Source: Allosphingosinicella sp042666435
GTDB lineage: Bacteria > Pseudomonadota > Alphaproteobacteria > Sphingomonadales > Sphingomonadaceae
Assembly: GCF_042666435.1 (NCBI RefSeq)
Contig: NZ_JBHTDC010000001.1
Span: forward strand, 744,001 to 808,000
Direction: 5' to 3'
DNA length: 64,000 nucleotides
Shown here: positions 7,711-16,506 of the stretch, in pieces
Numbering within the stretch: position 1 is the first letter of the stretch
How the letters are laid out: the number at the start of each line of letters is the position of its first letter
Notes under the pieces: generated by a model
Database searches by the model: none
What the model saw: only the letters and a program-made list of their open reading frames with translations
Told to the model about the DNA's origin: nothing
Made by a program: the position numbers and the translations under genes

Positions 7711-8879
7711 TGACCAATGACAGCAACGGCACCGTCACAGATGCCGCCGAAAACCTTTCCGAAAAGACCGTGGAGCTTGCCGGAGCGACCTCCGCCTGGG
7801 TGACCGGCAACAGCCTCGAGATATTGATCGCCTGTGCGATCGGCGCCGTGATCGCTTTGATCCTGCTCGGCCTGCGCGCCTTCGGCCACCGCCTGATCGG
7901 CGACAACACGGCCGACCTTCGCTGGCGCGCCATCTTCGGCCGCGTCCTGTCGAAGACCAGCCTGTTCTTCATCATCATGTGCTCGGCCGAGATCGTCGCC
8001 GAATATGCGGCGACCCCGCCGGGCCTGTTGCGCGCGATCAATTTCCTGTTCGTGATCGCGGCGGCCTTCCAGGCGGCGATCTGGGTGCGCGAGCTGATCC
8101 TCGGCCTCATTCAGCACCGCGTTGGCGAGGCGGAGGAAAACAGCACCCTTGGCTCCGCCATCGGCATCATCCGCCTGCTGGTGTCGGTGGCCCTGTTCGC
8201 CATCGCCATCATCCTCATCCTCGACAATCTCGGCGTCAACGTCACCGGTCTCGTCGCGGGCCTCGGCATTGGCGGCATCGCCATCGGGCTCGCCGCGCAG
8301 GGCATCTTCTCGGACCTGTTCGCGGCGCTGTCGATCATCTTCGACAGGCCGTTCCGCCGCGGCGACAGCATCACCTTCGATCAGATGACCGGAACGGTCG
8401 AGAATATCGGCCTCAAGAGCACGCGCATCCGCTCCATCGGCGGCGAGGAGGTGGTGATCTCCAACGCCAACCTGCTCAATACCAGGATCCAGAACTGGGC
8501 TTTGCTCGAACGGCGCCGCGTGGTGATGGTTTTCGGCCTCATCTACCAGACCCCAGCCGACCTGCTGGCGCGGATCCCTGAAGAGCTCAAGGCGATCGTC
8601 GAGGCCCAGCCCTTCGCCACCTTCGACCGCGCCCACGCCTTCCAGTTCGGCGCTTCGTCGATCGATTTCGAATTGGTCTTCTATGTCGACGCCGCCGATT
8701 ACGCCGTATTCATGGGCACGCGCCAGCAGGTGATGCTCGGCATGTTGCGCCGCTTCCAGGAACTCGGCGTCGAATTCGCCTATCCGACCCAGACCACCTT
8801 CACCGCGGCGCCGGACGGCACCATGGTGATGCCCTACCCGCAGGTGAAGATGGTCGCGACCGAGAACCTGGGCGGGTGA
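7707..8879 (+). CDS. MscS-family mechanosensitive ion channel
   Basis: 390 aa with four hydrophobic segments (about residues 36-55, 83-98, 112-130, 157-175). Next comes the glycine/alanine-rich pore helix GLGIGGIAIGLAAQG, then SDLFAALSIIFDRPFRRGDSI and the beta domain, all typical of MscS. It would release solutes on hypo-osmotic shock. The C-terminal cytoplasmic cage domain (from about residue 275) is present. Translationally coupled to topoisomerase IB, an unusual partner. An acidic N-terminal stretch of ~30 residues precedes the first helix. Confidence 0.92.
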   Translation: MMTNDSNGTVTDAAENLSEKTVELAGATSAWVTGNSLEILIACAIGAVIALILLGLRAFGHRLIGDNTADLRWRAIFGRVLSKTSLFFIIMCSAEIVAEYAATPPGLLRAINFLFVIAAAFQAAIWVRELILGLIQHRVGEAEENSTLGSAIGIIRLLVSVALFAIAIILILDNLGVNVTGLVAGLGIGGIAIGLAAQGIFSDLFAALSIIFDRPFRRGDSITFDQMTGTVENIGLKSTRIRSIGGEEVVISNANLLNTRIQNWALLERRRVVMVFGLIYQTPADLLARIPEELKAIVEAQPFATFDRAHAFQFGASSIDFELVFYVDAADYAVFMGTRQQVMLGMLRRFQELGVEFAYPTQTTFTAAPDGTMVMPYPQVKMVATENLGG

Positions 8880-8912
8880 AGCTTCCTATACCAAGCGTTC
8901 GGCCTGTGCGGC

Positions 8913-9401
8913 TCAGGCGGCCGCCGGCACCAGCGCGGCGCGGGCGGCGAGCATGCGCCGCCAGTTCTCGACCGTGATCGCCTTCTGATATTCGCGCTGC
9001 ATCTCCGGCGTCAATATCTCGACCATCTGGCAATCCTCGATCCACATCTCGATGACTCCGAACACGCCGCCGCGCTTGCGATATTTGGCGATCCAGCCCT
9101 CGCGCCGGGCGATACGGAAGATCGCCTGCACGTCCAGATGGGTCGCCATCGCCATATGGGTGGCGTTGTTCCGGCGCGGACGTCCGGGCAGGCCGATGGC
9201 GTCGGCGTCGCCCTCGATCTCGTGCAATTCGGTGCCGCGCGGATAGACTTCGATCATCGTGCCGCGCTCGTCGCCGGCGAGCGCCACCCAGCTGCCGTCG
9301 ATCACCGACGGGAAAGGGAGCGCGACGCCGCCCCAGATTTCCGCGAAGACGTCCGCGACATGGCCGGGGTCGTCGGCCTCGATCGAAAGGTGGTAGAGCA
9401 T
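8913..9401 (-). CDS. VOC/glyoxalase-like hypothetical protein, 162 aa
   Basis: The start is ATG 9401; upstream codons in the same frame run through arginine-rich noise. MLYHLSIEADDPGHVADVFAE, the central ATHMAMATHLDVQAIFRIAR and the final GVIEMWIEDCQMVEILTPE give the beta-alpha-beta-beta-beta rhythm of the vicinal oxygen chelate fold. Candidate metal ligands are His 4, His at THMAMATH, and Glu in VIEMW. Substrate unknown. It lies 100 bases downstream of putA on the same strand, with strong GC-rich hairpins in between. Confidence 0.7.
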   Translation of the reverse strand: MLYHLSIEADDPGHVADVFAEIWGGVALPFPSVIDGSWVALAGDERGTMIEVYPRGTELHEIEGDADAIGLPGRPRRNNATHMAMATHLDVQAIFRIARREGWIAKYRKRGGVFGVIEMWIEDCQMVEILTPEMQREYQKAITVENWRRMLAARAALVPAAA

Positions 9402-9501
9402 CCGCGCCTCATTGCGTTCAACTGGTCGCCTCGCCAGTCGCGCGAAGCGACGGCGCGCGACAGCGTCGCGCGACCAAGCCGGCACCGCCTTCGACCAATC
9501 C

Positions 9502-12489
9502 CTAGATGCCGACGTCGTCCAGCGACAAAAGCGTCGCATTGCCGCCCGAAGACGTCGTGTCGGTGGAGGTCACCCGCTCGGCGCAGAATCGCGGCAGGTA
9601 ATGCGGCCCGCCCGCTTTGGGCCCTGTGCCGGACTGTCCTTCGCCGCCGAACGGCTGCGAGCCGACGATGGCGCCGATCATCGAGCGGTTAACGTAGAGA
9701 TTGCCGACCCTCGCGACCTCCTCGACCGCGTCGGCGGCGCGGGCGATGCGGCTGTGGAGGCCCATGGTGAGACCGAAACCGCTGGCGTTGATGCGGGCGA
9801 TCGTCTCGCCGAGCTGCCCCGCCTTCCAGGTGGTGACGTGGAGCAACGGCCCGAACCATTCGCGGGCGACATCCTCGATGCGATCGACCCGGATCGCGGT
9901 GGGCGGAACGAACAGCCCCTCCTCCGGCACCGCCACCGTCTTGATCCAGCGATCCTGGCTGGCGGCGCGATGGCCCATCAGCCGGTCATAGGCCTGCCTG
10001 TCGATCACCAGCCCGACATCGGTTCGCGGATCGGCCGGATCACCGACGATCAAAGTGTCCATCGCGCCCGACAGCATTTCGAGCGTCCGATCCGCTATCT
10101 CCTCCTGGAGCAGCAGCACCCGCAGCGCCGAGCAGCGCTGACCCGCCGAGCGAAAGGCGGAGGTGACGACGTCCTGCACCACCTGCTCCGGCAAGGCGGT
10201 CGAATCGACGATCATCGCGTTGATGCCGCCGGTCTCGGCGATGAGCGGCACGATCGGCCGTTCATCGTCCGCCAGCAAGGTGCGGGCGATACGCTTGGCG
10301 GTCGCGGTCGAGCCGGTGAAGGCGACTCCGGCGATGCGCACATCCTCGACCAGCGCCTGGCCCGTTTCCGGCCCGCCGATCGCGAGCACCAGCGCGTCCT
10401 CGGGGATTCCCGCGGCATGGGCGAGGCCCACGGCATAAGCGGCGATTTCCGGAGTCTGCGGCGCCGGTTTGGCGATCACCGTGTTGCCGGCCACCAGAGC
10501 CGCCGACACCTGGCCGAGGAAGATGGCCAGCGGGAAGTTCCACGGCGCGATGCAGAGCCAGGCCCCGCGTCCCTCCATGCGTAGCAGGTTGCGCTCGCCC
10601 GTCGGCCCGGGAAGCTCCACCGGTTGCAGGCCCTTGCGCGCCTGCACGGCATAATAACGGCAGAAATCGACCGCCTCGCGCACTTCGCCGAGCGCGTCGG
10701 GGATCGTCTTCTTCGCCTCCTGCACGGCGATCGCCATCAAGGTGTCGCGATGCTCTTCCAGCAAGTCCGCGAGCCTTTCCAGACAGGCAGCCCGATCCTC
10801 GATGCTCCGCGTCGACCAGGCCGCGAAGCCGGCCACCGCGCGCGACACCGCCGCTTTGGCGTCATCCACGCCTTCCCGGGGATGACGGAGGAAAGGCAGT
10901 GGAGTGCCGACCTCCTTCGCCACCCGCGCCAGCTCCGGCCGGTCGTTGAGGTCGATGCCTTCGCTGTTCGAGCGCTCCGTTCCGAACAGGTCCTTCGGCA
11001 GCGGGATGCCGGGATGACGGGTGCCGCCCACGGCCGCGATCTTCGCCACCGGATCGGCGAGGATATCGGCGTCGGTCAGTTTCTCGTCGGCGAGCTGGTG
11101 GACGAAGCTCGAATTGGCGCCATTCTCCAGCAACCGCCGGACGAGGTAGGCGAGAAGGTCGCGATGGCCGCCGACGGGCGCGTAGATGCGGGTATGATAG
11201 CCCTGCTCGCGCACCAGGCTCTCATACAGGCCTTCGCCCATGCCGTGCAGCCGCTGGAACTCGAAATCGCGGCTGTCGCCGGCCCATTCGAGGATGGTCG
11301 CGACGGTCAGCGCATTGTGGGTGGCGAAGGCGGGATAGATGTTCTTCGCCGCCAGCATGTCTTTGGCGCAAGCGAGGTAGGAGACGTCGGTCGCCGCCTT
11401 GCGGGTGAACAGCGGATAGTCCGCCAGTCCCTGCTCCTGCGTATGCTTGATCTCGCTGTCCCAATAAGCGCCCTTGACCAGCCGCACGGCCATGCGGCGG
11501 CCGGTGGCGGCGCCGATCGCGTCGGCCCAGGCCAGGGTCGGCCGGCAACGCTTGCCATAGGCCTGCACCGCCATGCCGAGCCCGTCCCAGCCCTTGAGCG
11601 AAGGCAGCCCCGCCACCGTCTCGATGATGTCGAGGCTCATCTCCAGCCGCTCGCTCTCCTCGGCGTCGATGGTCAGCGCGATATTCCACTGCTTGGCCAG
11701 TCCGGCGAGAGCCTCGACCTGCTCGATCAGCGAGGGAATGCAGCGATCATAATGGGCCACCTCGTAGCGCGGATGCAGCGCCGACAATTTCACCGAGATG
11801 GAATGCCCCGCCTCGCTGGCCTTGCCGATCGCGCGGATTGCCTGTTCATAGGCGGCGAAATAGCGGGCCGCGTCGGGGAAGGTGCGCGCTGCCTCGCCGA
11901 GCATGTCGAAGCTGGCGGTGAAGCCCCTGTTCTCGCGCTTTTTCATGCGCGCGGAGGCTTCCTCGATGGTGCGGCCCATGACGAATATCTCGCCCATCAT
12001 CCGCATCGCCGCGCCGACGGCCTGGCGGACGAACGGCTCGCCCGCGCGCGCGATCAGCTTCTTGAGCGCGCTCGCCTGGACGCTGTCGCTGACGAGCGCG
12101 CGGCCGATGACGAGCCCCCAGGTCGCCGAATTGACGAGGGTCGAATGGGATTTGCCGGCATGGGCTTTCCAGTCGGCATTGCCGAGCTTGTCGGCGATCA
12201 GCTGGTCGGCGGTCTCGGGATCGGGGACGCGCAGGAACGCCTCGGCCAACGAGAGCAAGGCGATACCCTCGGACGTATTGAGCCGATATTCCTGGAGGAA
12301 CTGATTGACCCACCCCGACGATTGCGCGCTCCTGAGCTCCGCGAGCATCCCCAGCGCCCGGCTCTCCACCCGCAGCCGCGATTCGGGCGAGAGATTCGCG
12401 TCCTTGAGCAATGGCGCCAGAACCTCCGGCTCCGGGGCCCGATGCAATCGTGAAATTTCCGCGCGCGCCGATGCCGTAGCGTCCGCCAT
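9502..12489 (-). CDS. putA: Bifunctional proline dehydrogenase / L-glutamate gamma-semialdehyde dehydrogenase PutA
   Basis: 995 aa. The N-terminal half is an FAD-binding PRODH barrel (SVKLSALHPRYE, TIDAEESERL, RLVKGAYWDSEIKHTQ, YAPVGGHRDLLAYLVRRLLENGA with breaks). The C-terminal half is an NAD-dependent aldehyde dehydrogenase with general-base Glu in LIAETGG and catalytic Cys in SAGQRCSALR (about residue 786). It oxidises proline to glutamate with substrate channelling. It lacks the ~50-residue ribbon-helix-helix domain, so it should not repress its own promoter, as expected of the short PutA class. Monocistronic or followed by the VOC-like gene; divergent from the maoC cluster. Confidence 0.96.
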   Translation of the reverse strand: MADATASARAEISRLHRAPEPEVLAPLLKDANLSPESRLRVESRALGMLAELRSAQSSGWVNQFLQEYRLNTSEGIALLSLAEAFLRVPDPETADQLIADKLGNADWKAHAGKSHSTLVNSATWGLVIGRALVSDSVQASALKKLIARAGEPFVRQAVGAAMRMMGEIFVMGRTIEEASARMKKRENRGFTASFDMLGEAARTFPDAARYFAAYEQAIRAIGKASEAGHSISVKLSALHPRYEVAHYDRCIPSLIEQVEALAGLAKQWNIALTIDAEESERLEMSLDIIETVAGLPSLKGWDGLGMAVQAYGKRCRPTLAWADAIGAATGRRMAVRLVKGAYWDSEIKHTQEQGLADYPLFTRKAATDVSYLACAKDMLAAKNIYPAFATHNALTVATILEWAGDSRDFEFQRLHGMGEGLYESLVREQGYHTRIYAPVGGHRDLLAYLVRRLLENGANSSFVHQLADEKLTDADILADPVAKIAAVGGTRHPGIPLPKDLFGTERSNSEGIDLNDRPELARVAKEVGTPLPFLRHPREGVDDAKAAVSRAVAGFAAWSTRSIEDRAACLERLADLLEEHRDTLMAIAVQEAKKTIPDALGEVREAVDFCRYYAVQARKGLQPVELPGPTGERNLLRMEGRGAWLCIAPWNFPLAIFLGQVSAALVAGNTVIAKPAPQTPEIAAYAVGLAHAAGIPEDALVLAIGGPETGQALVEDVRIAGVAFTGSTATAKRIARTLLADDERPIVPLIAETGGINAMIVDSTALPEQVVQDVVTSAFRSAGQRCSALRVLLLQEEIADRTLEMLSGAMDTLIVGDPADPRTDVGLVIDRQAYDRLMGHRAASQDRWIKTVAVPEEGLFVPPTAIRVDRIEDVAREWFGPLLHVTTWKAGQLGETIARINASGFGLTMGLHSRIARAADAVEEVARVGNLYVNRSMIGAIVGSQPFGGEGQSGTGPKAGGPHYLPRFCAERVTSTDTTSSGGNATLLSLDDVGI

Positions 12490-12549
12490 TTTTGCTGCTC
12501 CCGAGGGACTTGTGTCACGCCGCGACGCGGCTCTAGACCGGCCCCTAGA

Positions 12550-12595
12550 GCGCTTTCAGGCAAAAGTGGATACCGGTTTTGCCGCGAGAAAGCGC
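12550..12595. repeat. Interrupted palindrome in the putA/maoC intergenic region
   Basis: GCGCTTTC-a-GGCAAAA-(11 bases)-TTTTGCC-gcga-GAAAGCGC: two nested arms give a 46-base hairpin. The general form (GCGCTTTC ... ACCGG ... GAAAGCGC) is a familiar dispersed intergenic palindrome of alphaproteobacteria. A second, shorter hairpin (CCATTT...AAATGG) lies at 12611-12631. Both sit between divergent promoters; a regulatory role is not shown. Confidence 0.55.
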
Positions 12596-12667
12596 ATTAC
12601 ATCACAACAGCCATTTTCCGGTGGGAAATGGTGGCCGCCCGGCCGGGACAATCATGGGGGAAACCGA

Positions 12668-13123
12668 ATGCCCGTCGCGAAGCTCGACGAGATACGAAAG
12701 CGGGTCGGCGAGGTCGTCGGAACATCGTCGTGGATCGAGATCAGCCAGGCAGACATCGACACCTTCGCCGACGTCACCGGCGACCGCCAGTTCATCCACG
12801 TCGATCCGGAGGCGGCGGCGCGGTCTCCTTTCGGCGGGACGATCGCGCACGGCTTTCTTACCTTGTCGCTGCTCAGCCGGATGGCGGCCGGCGCGATACT
12901 AGTTCCCGACACCTCCAGGATGGTCGTGAACTACGGTTTCGAGAAGGTCCGGTTCATTGCCCCGGTCCGCTCCGGCAAGCGCGTCCGCGGCCATTTCACC
13001 CTCGCCGCCGTTGAGGAGAAAAGACAGGGCCAATGGCAGTTCCTCCACGCCGTCACCGTCGAAATAGAGGGCGAAGACCGCCCGGCATTGCAGGCCGACT
13101 GGATCGGCCTCATCTTCACCTAA
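12668..13123 (+). CDS. MaoC-family (R)-specific enoyl-CoA hydratase-like protein
   Basis: 151 aa from ATG 12668; a longer frame upstream crosses the putA promoter region and is rejected. The hot-dog fold signature is present: QADIDTFADVTGDRQFIHVDPE gives the hydratase Asp/His pair, followed by FGGTIAHGFLTLSLL. It hydrates trans-2-enoyl-CoA esters in beta-oxidation or PHA precursor supply. It lies 16 bases before a thiolase gene, so both probably serve acyl-CoA metabolism; a PHA depolymerase 2 kb on strengthens that link. Confidence 0.88.
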   Translation: MPVAKLDEIRKRVGEVVGTSSWIEISQADIDTFADVTGDRQFIHVDPEAAARSPFGGTIAHGFLTLSLLSRMAAGAILVPDTSRMVVNYGFEKVRFIAPVRSGKRVRGHFTLAAVEEKRQGQWQFLHAVTVEIEGEDRPALQADWIGLIFT

Positions 13124-13139
13124 GGATCAGGAGAATCAC

Positions 13140-14318
13140 ATGACCCGCGACGCCGTCATCGTTTCCACCGCCCGCACGCCGATCGGCCGCGCCTATCGCG
13201 GCGCCTTCAACGCCACCCCCTCCCCCACCCTCGCCGCCCACGCGATCCGCGCCGCTGTCGAGCGCGCCGGCGTCGATCCGGCGGAGATCGAGGATGTGAT
13301 CATGGGCGCTGCGCTCCAACAGGGGGTGCAGACCACGATCGGCCGCACCGCCGCTTTGCGCTCCGGCCTTCCCGTCACCGTCGCCGGAATGTCGATCGAC
13401 CGGCAATGCGCGTCGGGCCTGATGGCGATCGCCACCGCCGCCAAGCAGGTCATCGTCGATCGGATGGACGTCTGCGTCGCGGGCGGCGTCGAATCGATCT
13501 CGCTCGTGCAGACGCCGGAGATGCGCCTCGGCTCAGACCCTGAGCTGCTGTCGATGCACAACGGCGTCTACATGCCGATGATCAACACCGCCGAAGTGGT
13601 CGGCAAGCGCTACACCGTCAGCCGCGAGCGCCAGGACGCATATGCGTTGCGCTCGCAGCAGCGCACCGCCGCCGCGCAGGAAGCCGGCCGGTTCGACGAC
13701 GAGATCATCCCCGTCACTGCCCGCATGGCGGTCAAGGACAAGGCCACGGGCGAGACCTCGATGAAGGAGATCACGCTCACCAGGGACGAGGGCAACCGGC
13801 CGGAAACGACATTGGAAGGCCTCGCCTCGCTGCAGCCCGTCATGGGGCCGGACGCGATGATCACCGCCGGCAATGCCAGCCAGCTCTCGGACGGCGCCTC
13901 GGCCTCCGTCATCATGGAAGCGGGCCTCGCCGCCGAGCGGGGACTTCAGCCGCTGGGCCGCTATATCGGCATGGCGGTGGCGGGCATCGAGCCCGACGAG
14001 ATGGGCATCGGCCCCGTCTTCGCCGTGCCCAAGCTGCTCGAGCGCTTCGGCCTCGGCGTCGATGATATCGGCCTGTGGGAGCTGAACGAGGCCTTCGCCG
14101 TCCAGGTCCTCTACTGCCAGGACAGGCTCGGCATCCCGGACGACCGGATGAACGTCGATGGCGGCGCCATCTCGATCGGCCATCCCTATGGCATGTCCGG
14201 CGCCCGCATGACCGGCCACGCCCTCATCGAAGGCAAAAGGCGGGGCGTCCGCTACGTCGTCGTCACGATGTGCGTCGGCGGCGGCATGGGCGCGGCGGGA
14301 TTGTTCGAGGTGCTGTGA
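13140..14318 (+). CDS. Acetyl-CoA C-acyltransferase (thiolase)
   Basis: 392 aa, full thiolase length. Nucleophile Cys in SIDRQCASGLM (about C90), GGVESISL, His in SIGHPYGMSGARM (about H347) and the second Cys in TMCVGGGMGAAGLFE (about C377) are all present. AGGAG at 13127-13131 precedes the ATG. It catalyses thiolytic cleavage or Claisen condensation of 3-ketoacyl-CoA. Whether degradative (FadA-like) or biosynthetic (PhaA-like) cannot be decided; adjacency to a MaoC hydratase favours fatty-acid breakdown. The stop overlaps the GTG start of the next gene. Confidence 0.93.
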   Translation: MTRDAVIVSTARTPIGRAYRGAFNATPSPTLAAHAIRAAVERAGVDPAEIEDVIMGAALQQGVQTTIGRTAALRSGLPVTVAGMSIDRQCASGLMAIATAAKQVIVDRMDVCVAGGVESISLVQTPEMRLGSDPELLSMHNGVYMPMINTAEVVGKRYTVSRERQDAYALRSQQRTAAAQEAGRFDDEIIPVTARMAVKDKATGETSMKEITLTRDEGNRPETTLEGLASLQPVMGPDAMITAGNASQLSDGASASVIMEAGLAAERGLQPLGRYIGMAVAGIEPDEMGIGPVFAVPKLLERFGLGVDDIGLWELNEAFAVQVLYCQDRLGIPDDRMNVDGGAISIGHPYGMSGARMTGHALIEGKRRGVRYVVVTMCVGGGMGAAGLFEVL

Positions 14319-14704
14319 TCCGGCGCTTGCGCAAAAGCCCCGTATCTCTCGTCCACCGCATCCGCGTCGACGCCCACGCCGCGTGGCTGGCGGCGCGGGA
14401 CCGGCGGACGCCCTGGTATGCACGGGCGTTCGGGCTGCTTGTTACTGCTTATGCGCTGTCGCCGATCGATCTTATCCCGGACTTCATCCCCGTCCTTGGG
14501 CTCATCGACGACGCGGTGCTGATCCCGCTCGGCATCTGGCTATTCGTGAAGATGCTCCCCGACGGGGTGTTCGAGGAGCATCGCGCGGTCGCCGCTGCGG
14601 CGGCGGAGCGGCCGGGCTCGGCCTGGGGCGCGGCGATCGTGGTCCTGCTCTGGATCCTCGCCGCCCTTTTCGTCGCGCGGCTGCTGATGCCCTGGTTCGA
14701 CTAG
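14315..14704 (+). CDS. DUF1232 (YkvA) family membrane protein
   Basis: 129 aa from GTG 14315, which overlaps the thiolase TGA (GTGA). The family core ARAFGLLVTAYALSPIDLIPDF / IPVLGLIDDAVLIPLGI is visible as a hydrophobic hairpin near residues 35-80, with another membrane helix near residues 103-124 (AAIVVLLWILAALFVARLL). Function in this family is unknown. Translational coupling to the thiolase places it in that operon. Confidence 0.85.
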   Translation: MIRRLRKSPVSLVHRIRVDAHAAWLAARDRRTPWYARAFGLLVTAYALSPIDLIPDFIPVLGLIDDAVLIPLGIWLFVKMLPDGVFEEHRAVAAAAAERPGSAWGAAIVVLLWILAALFVARLLMPWFD

Positions 14705-14757
14705 ACGCAACCCGCCGCCTTCTCCTCCGTTCTACCCTCGCAACGAGGGAGAGACGA

Positions 14758-15021
14758 ATGCCCGTATCGAACCTGACGCTCGTCGAGCGCATCGCCCGCG
14801 TGCTCGCCGGCCGCGACCTCAGCATCAACGCGGAGGGCGACGATCCTTCGGCGGGGCCGAATGTCGACGAAAGCTGGCACGAATATACCGACGACGCCTT
14901 GTCGATCCTCCGCACCATGCGGGAGCCCGACCGGAAGATGGCATCGGCCGGGGATGTCGATACCTGGGAGCGGATGGTCGAAGCGGCCCTCGATGTGGAG
15001 CGCGCCGTCAGCGGCACCTGA
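14758..15021 (+). CDS. Small acidic hypothetical protein, 87 aa
   Basis: ATG 14758 has GAGGGAGAG just upstream (14746-14754). The product MPVSNLTLVERIARVLAGRD... is soluble, rich in Asp and Glu, with two likely amphipathic helices (residues 6-18 and 62-85). No domain recognised. It follows the DUF1232 gene by 53 bases and is followed by a symmetric hairpin at 15028, so it probably closes this operon. Confidence 0.65.
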   Translation: MPVSNLTLVERIARVLAGRDLSINAEGDDPSAGPNVDESWHEYTDDALSILRTMREPDRKMASAGDVDTWERMVEAALDVERAVSGT

Positions 15022-15027
15022 TATGCG

Positions 15028-15054
15028 AAGGGCCGCCCCGATGGGACGGCCCTT
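15028..15054. terminator. Bidirectional hairpin between converging transcripts
   Basis: AAGGGCCG ... CGGCCCTT arms with an inner CCC/GGG pair form a stable stem. It lies 7 bases after the 87-aa gene on the plus strand and 27 bases after the tiny ORF at 15081-15149 on the minus strand. The symmetric AA/TT ends can act in both directions, though there is no long U tract. Read as a shared terminator. Confidence 0.6.
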
Positions 15055-15080
15055 ACATTGTCAGCCTCGCGGCCGGAACG

Positions 15081-15149
15081 TCAGGCGCGGACCCCCATGG
15101 AGGAGACGCTCACCCGTTCAGCCGCGTTCGACATGTGACAATGAGACAT
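15081..15149 (-). CDS. Possible 22-residue peptide ORF with ideal Shine-Dalgarno
   Basis: On the minus strand AAGGAGG (15157-15163) stands 7 bases before ATG 15149, which opens a 23-codon frame ending in TGA at 15081. The peptide starts MSHCHMSNAA and ends SSMGVRA; it has one Cys, two His and three Met, and is not hydrophobic. A sigma70-like promoter (TTGAAA, 16 bases, TATCTC; 15211-15184) lies just upstream, and the hairpin at 15028-15054 follows. The unit is thus a ~150-base transcript of its own or the tail of the PHA depolymerase message. It may be a leader peptide, a small protein, or a regulatory RNA that carries a decoy ORF. Function unknown. Confidence 0.4.
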   Translation of the reverse strand: MSHCHMSNAAERVSVSSMGVRA

Positions 15150-15183
15150 CGGACCACCTCCTTTCGATTTTGAAACCGAGGGG

Positions 15184-15211
15184 GAGATAGGAATAAGGTA
15201 GGTGTTTTCAA
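15184..15211 (-). promoter_or_regulatory. Candidate promoter for the 22-codon ORF
   Basis: TTGAAA (15211-15206) and TATCTC (15189-15184) are separated by 16 bases on the minus strand, just outside the stop of the PHA depolymerase gene. The -10 is imperfect. It would start transcription ~30 bases before the ATG at 15149. Confidence 0.35.
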
Positions 15212-15224
15212 GGTATAGGAAACG

Positions 15225-16445
15225 TCACCCGTCGTGCCGGTCGATCCATTTCTCGACCACGGGAGCAATCCTGGTCCGCCATTTGCTGCCGTTGAAGATG
15301 CCGTAATGGCCGACGCCCTTGGCGAGATGATATTGCTTCATCGCGTCGGGCAGCGAAGTCGAGATTTTGAGCGCCGCCTTCGTCTGGCCGATGCCTGAAA
15401 TGTCGTCGCGCTCGCCCTCGATGGCGAGGATCGCGACATCGGTGATCGCCGCCGGGTCGACCTTGCGGCCGCGATGCGTCAGTTCGCCCTTGGGCAACAG
15501 ATGACGCTGGAACACGGCGTCGACCGTCTGAAGGTAGAATTCCTCGGTCATGTCGCAGACCGAGCGATATTCCTCGTAGAATTCCTTGGTCGAATCCGCG
15601 CTCTCGCCGTCGCCGTCGACGAGATGCTTGAACATCTCCCAATGGCTGTTGAGGTGGCTGCCGAGGTTCATCGTCATGAAGCCGGCGAGCTGAAGGAAGC
15701 CCGGATAGACGTGCCGCCCGACGCCCGGATAGGTGTAGGGCACCGTGGCGATGACGTTCTGCTGGAACCAGCTGTGCGGGCGCTGGGTGGCGAGGCTGTT
15801 GACCGCCGTCGGCGCCTCGCGCGTGTCGATCGGGCCGCCCATCATGGTCAGGGTCTTCGGCCGCGCGGGATGCTTGTCGGCCGCCATGATCGCGGCCGCC
15901 GCATAAGCGGGCACCGACGGCTGGCAGACCGCGAGCATGTGCGCGCCGGGTCCGATATGGGTCAGGAACTCGATCAGATAATCGATATAGTCGTCGAGAT
16001 CGAAGCTCCCGTCGGAAAGCGGCACCAGCTTCGCGTCGCGCCAGTCGGTAATATAGACGTCGTGGCCGGGCAGCATCCGCTCGACCGTGCCGCGCAACAG
16101 GGTCGCATAATGGCCGGACATCGGCGCGACGATCAGCAGCCGCGGCGAGTCCTCGATCCCCTCGCGGCGGAAGCGCTTCAGCTGTCCGAACGGCTTGCGC
16201 AGCACGATCTCCTCGTGGACCGCGACCTCATCGCCGGCGATGATGGTCGTTTCGATGCCGAATTCGGGCTTGCCGCGCGGCGCCGACACATGGGCGAAGA
16301 CATCCAGAGCGGACGCCACGATCGGCCCCATGCTGCTGTAGGCAAATGGATTTGCGGGATTCTGCATCCAGCCGGCGCCGATATTGGCGAGTGTGCTGGC
16401 GCCGGCGAGCAGCGAGCGCTGCATTTCATACGCGTCGTATAACAT
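15225..16445 (-). CDS. phaZ: Intracellular polyhydroxyalkanoate depolymerase
   Basis: 406 aa, complete. The N-terminus MLYDAYEMQRSLLAGASTLA and the long alpha/beta-hydrolase body match intracellular PHA depolymerases. The nucleophile elbow is AVCQPSVP, with Cys in place of the lipase-box Ser, as in this family. The catalytic Asp candidate is in EGERDDISG and the His in GVGHYGIF. It mobilises granule-stored PHB to 3-hydroxybutyrate units in the cytoplasm. Divergent from an ABC exporter with a TetR-type palindrome in the gap. Confidence 0.93.
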   Translation of the reverse strand: MLYDAYEMQRSLLAGASTLANIGAGWMQNPANPFAYSSMGPIVASALDVFAHVSAPRGKPEFGIETTIIAGDEVAVHEEIVLRKPFGQLKRFRREGIEDSPRLLIVAPMSGHYATLLRGTVERMLPGHDVYITDWRDAKLVPLSDGSFDLDDYIDYLIEFLTHIGPGAHMLAVCQPSVPAYAAAAIMAADKHPARPKTLTMMGGPIDTREAPTAVNSLATQRPHSWFQQNVIATVPYTYPGVGRHVYPGFLQLAGFMTMNLGSHLNSHWEMFKHLVDGDGESADSTKEFYEEYRSVCDMTEEFYLQTVDAVFQRHLLPKGELTHRGRKVDPAAITDVAILAIEGERDDISGIGQTKAALKISTSLPDAMKQYHLAKGVGHYGIFNGSKWRTRIAPVVEKWIDRHDG

Positions 16446-16506
16446 TAAACCTCCACCCCCACCGTCCGTGCATAGCGCGGAGGCGAGGCAACAATCTACC
16501 GTAATA

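Noticed and set aside
10624..12453. 609-codon plus-strand frame opposite putA
   Set aside because: Mirror of the strong PutA coding pattern; no motifs and no SD.
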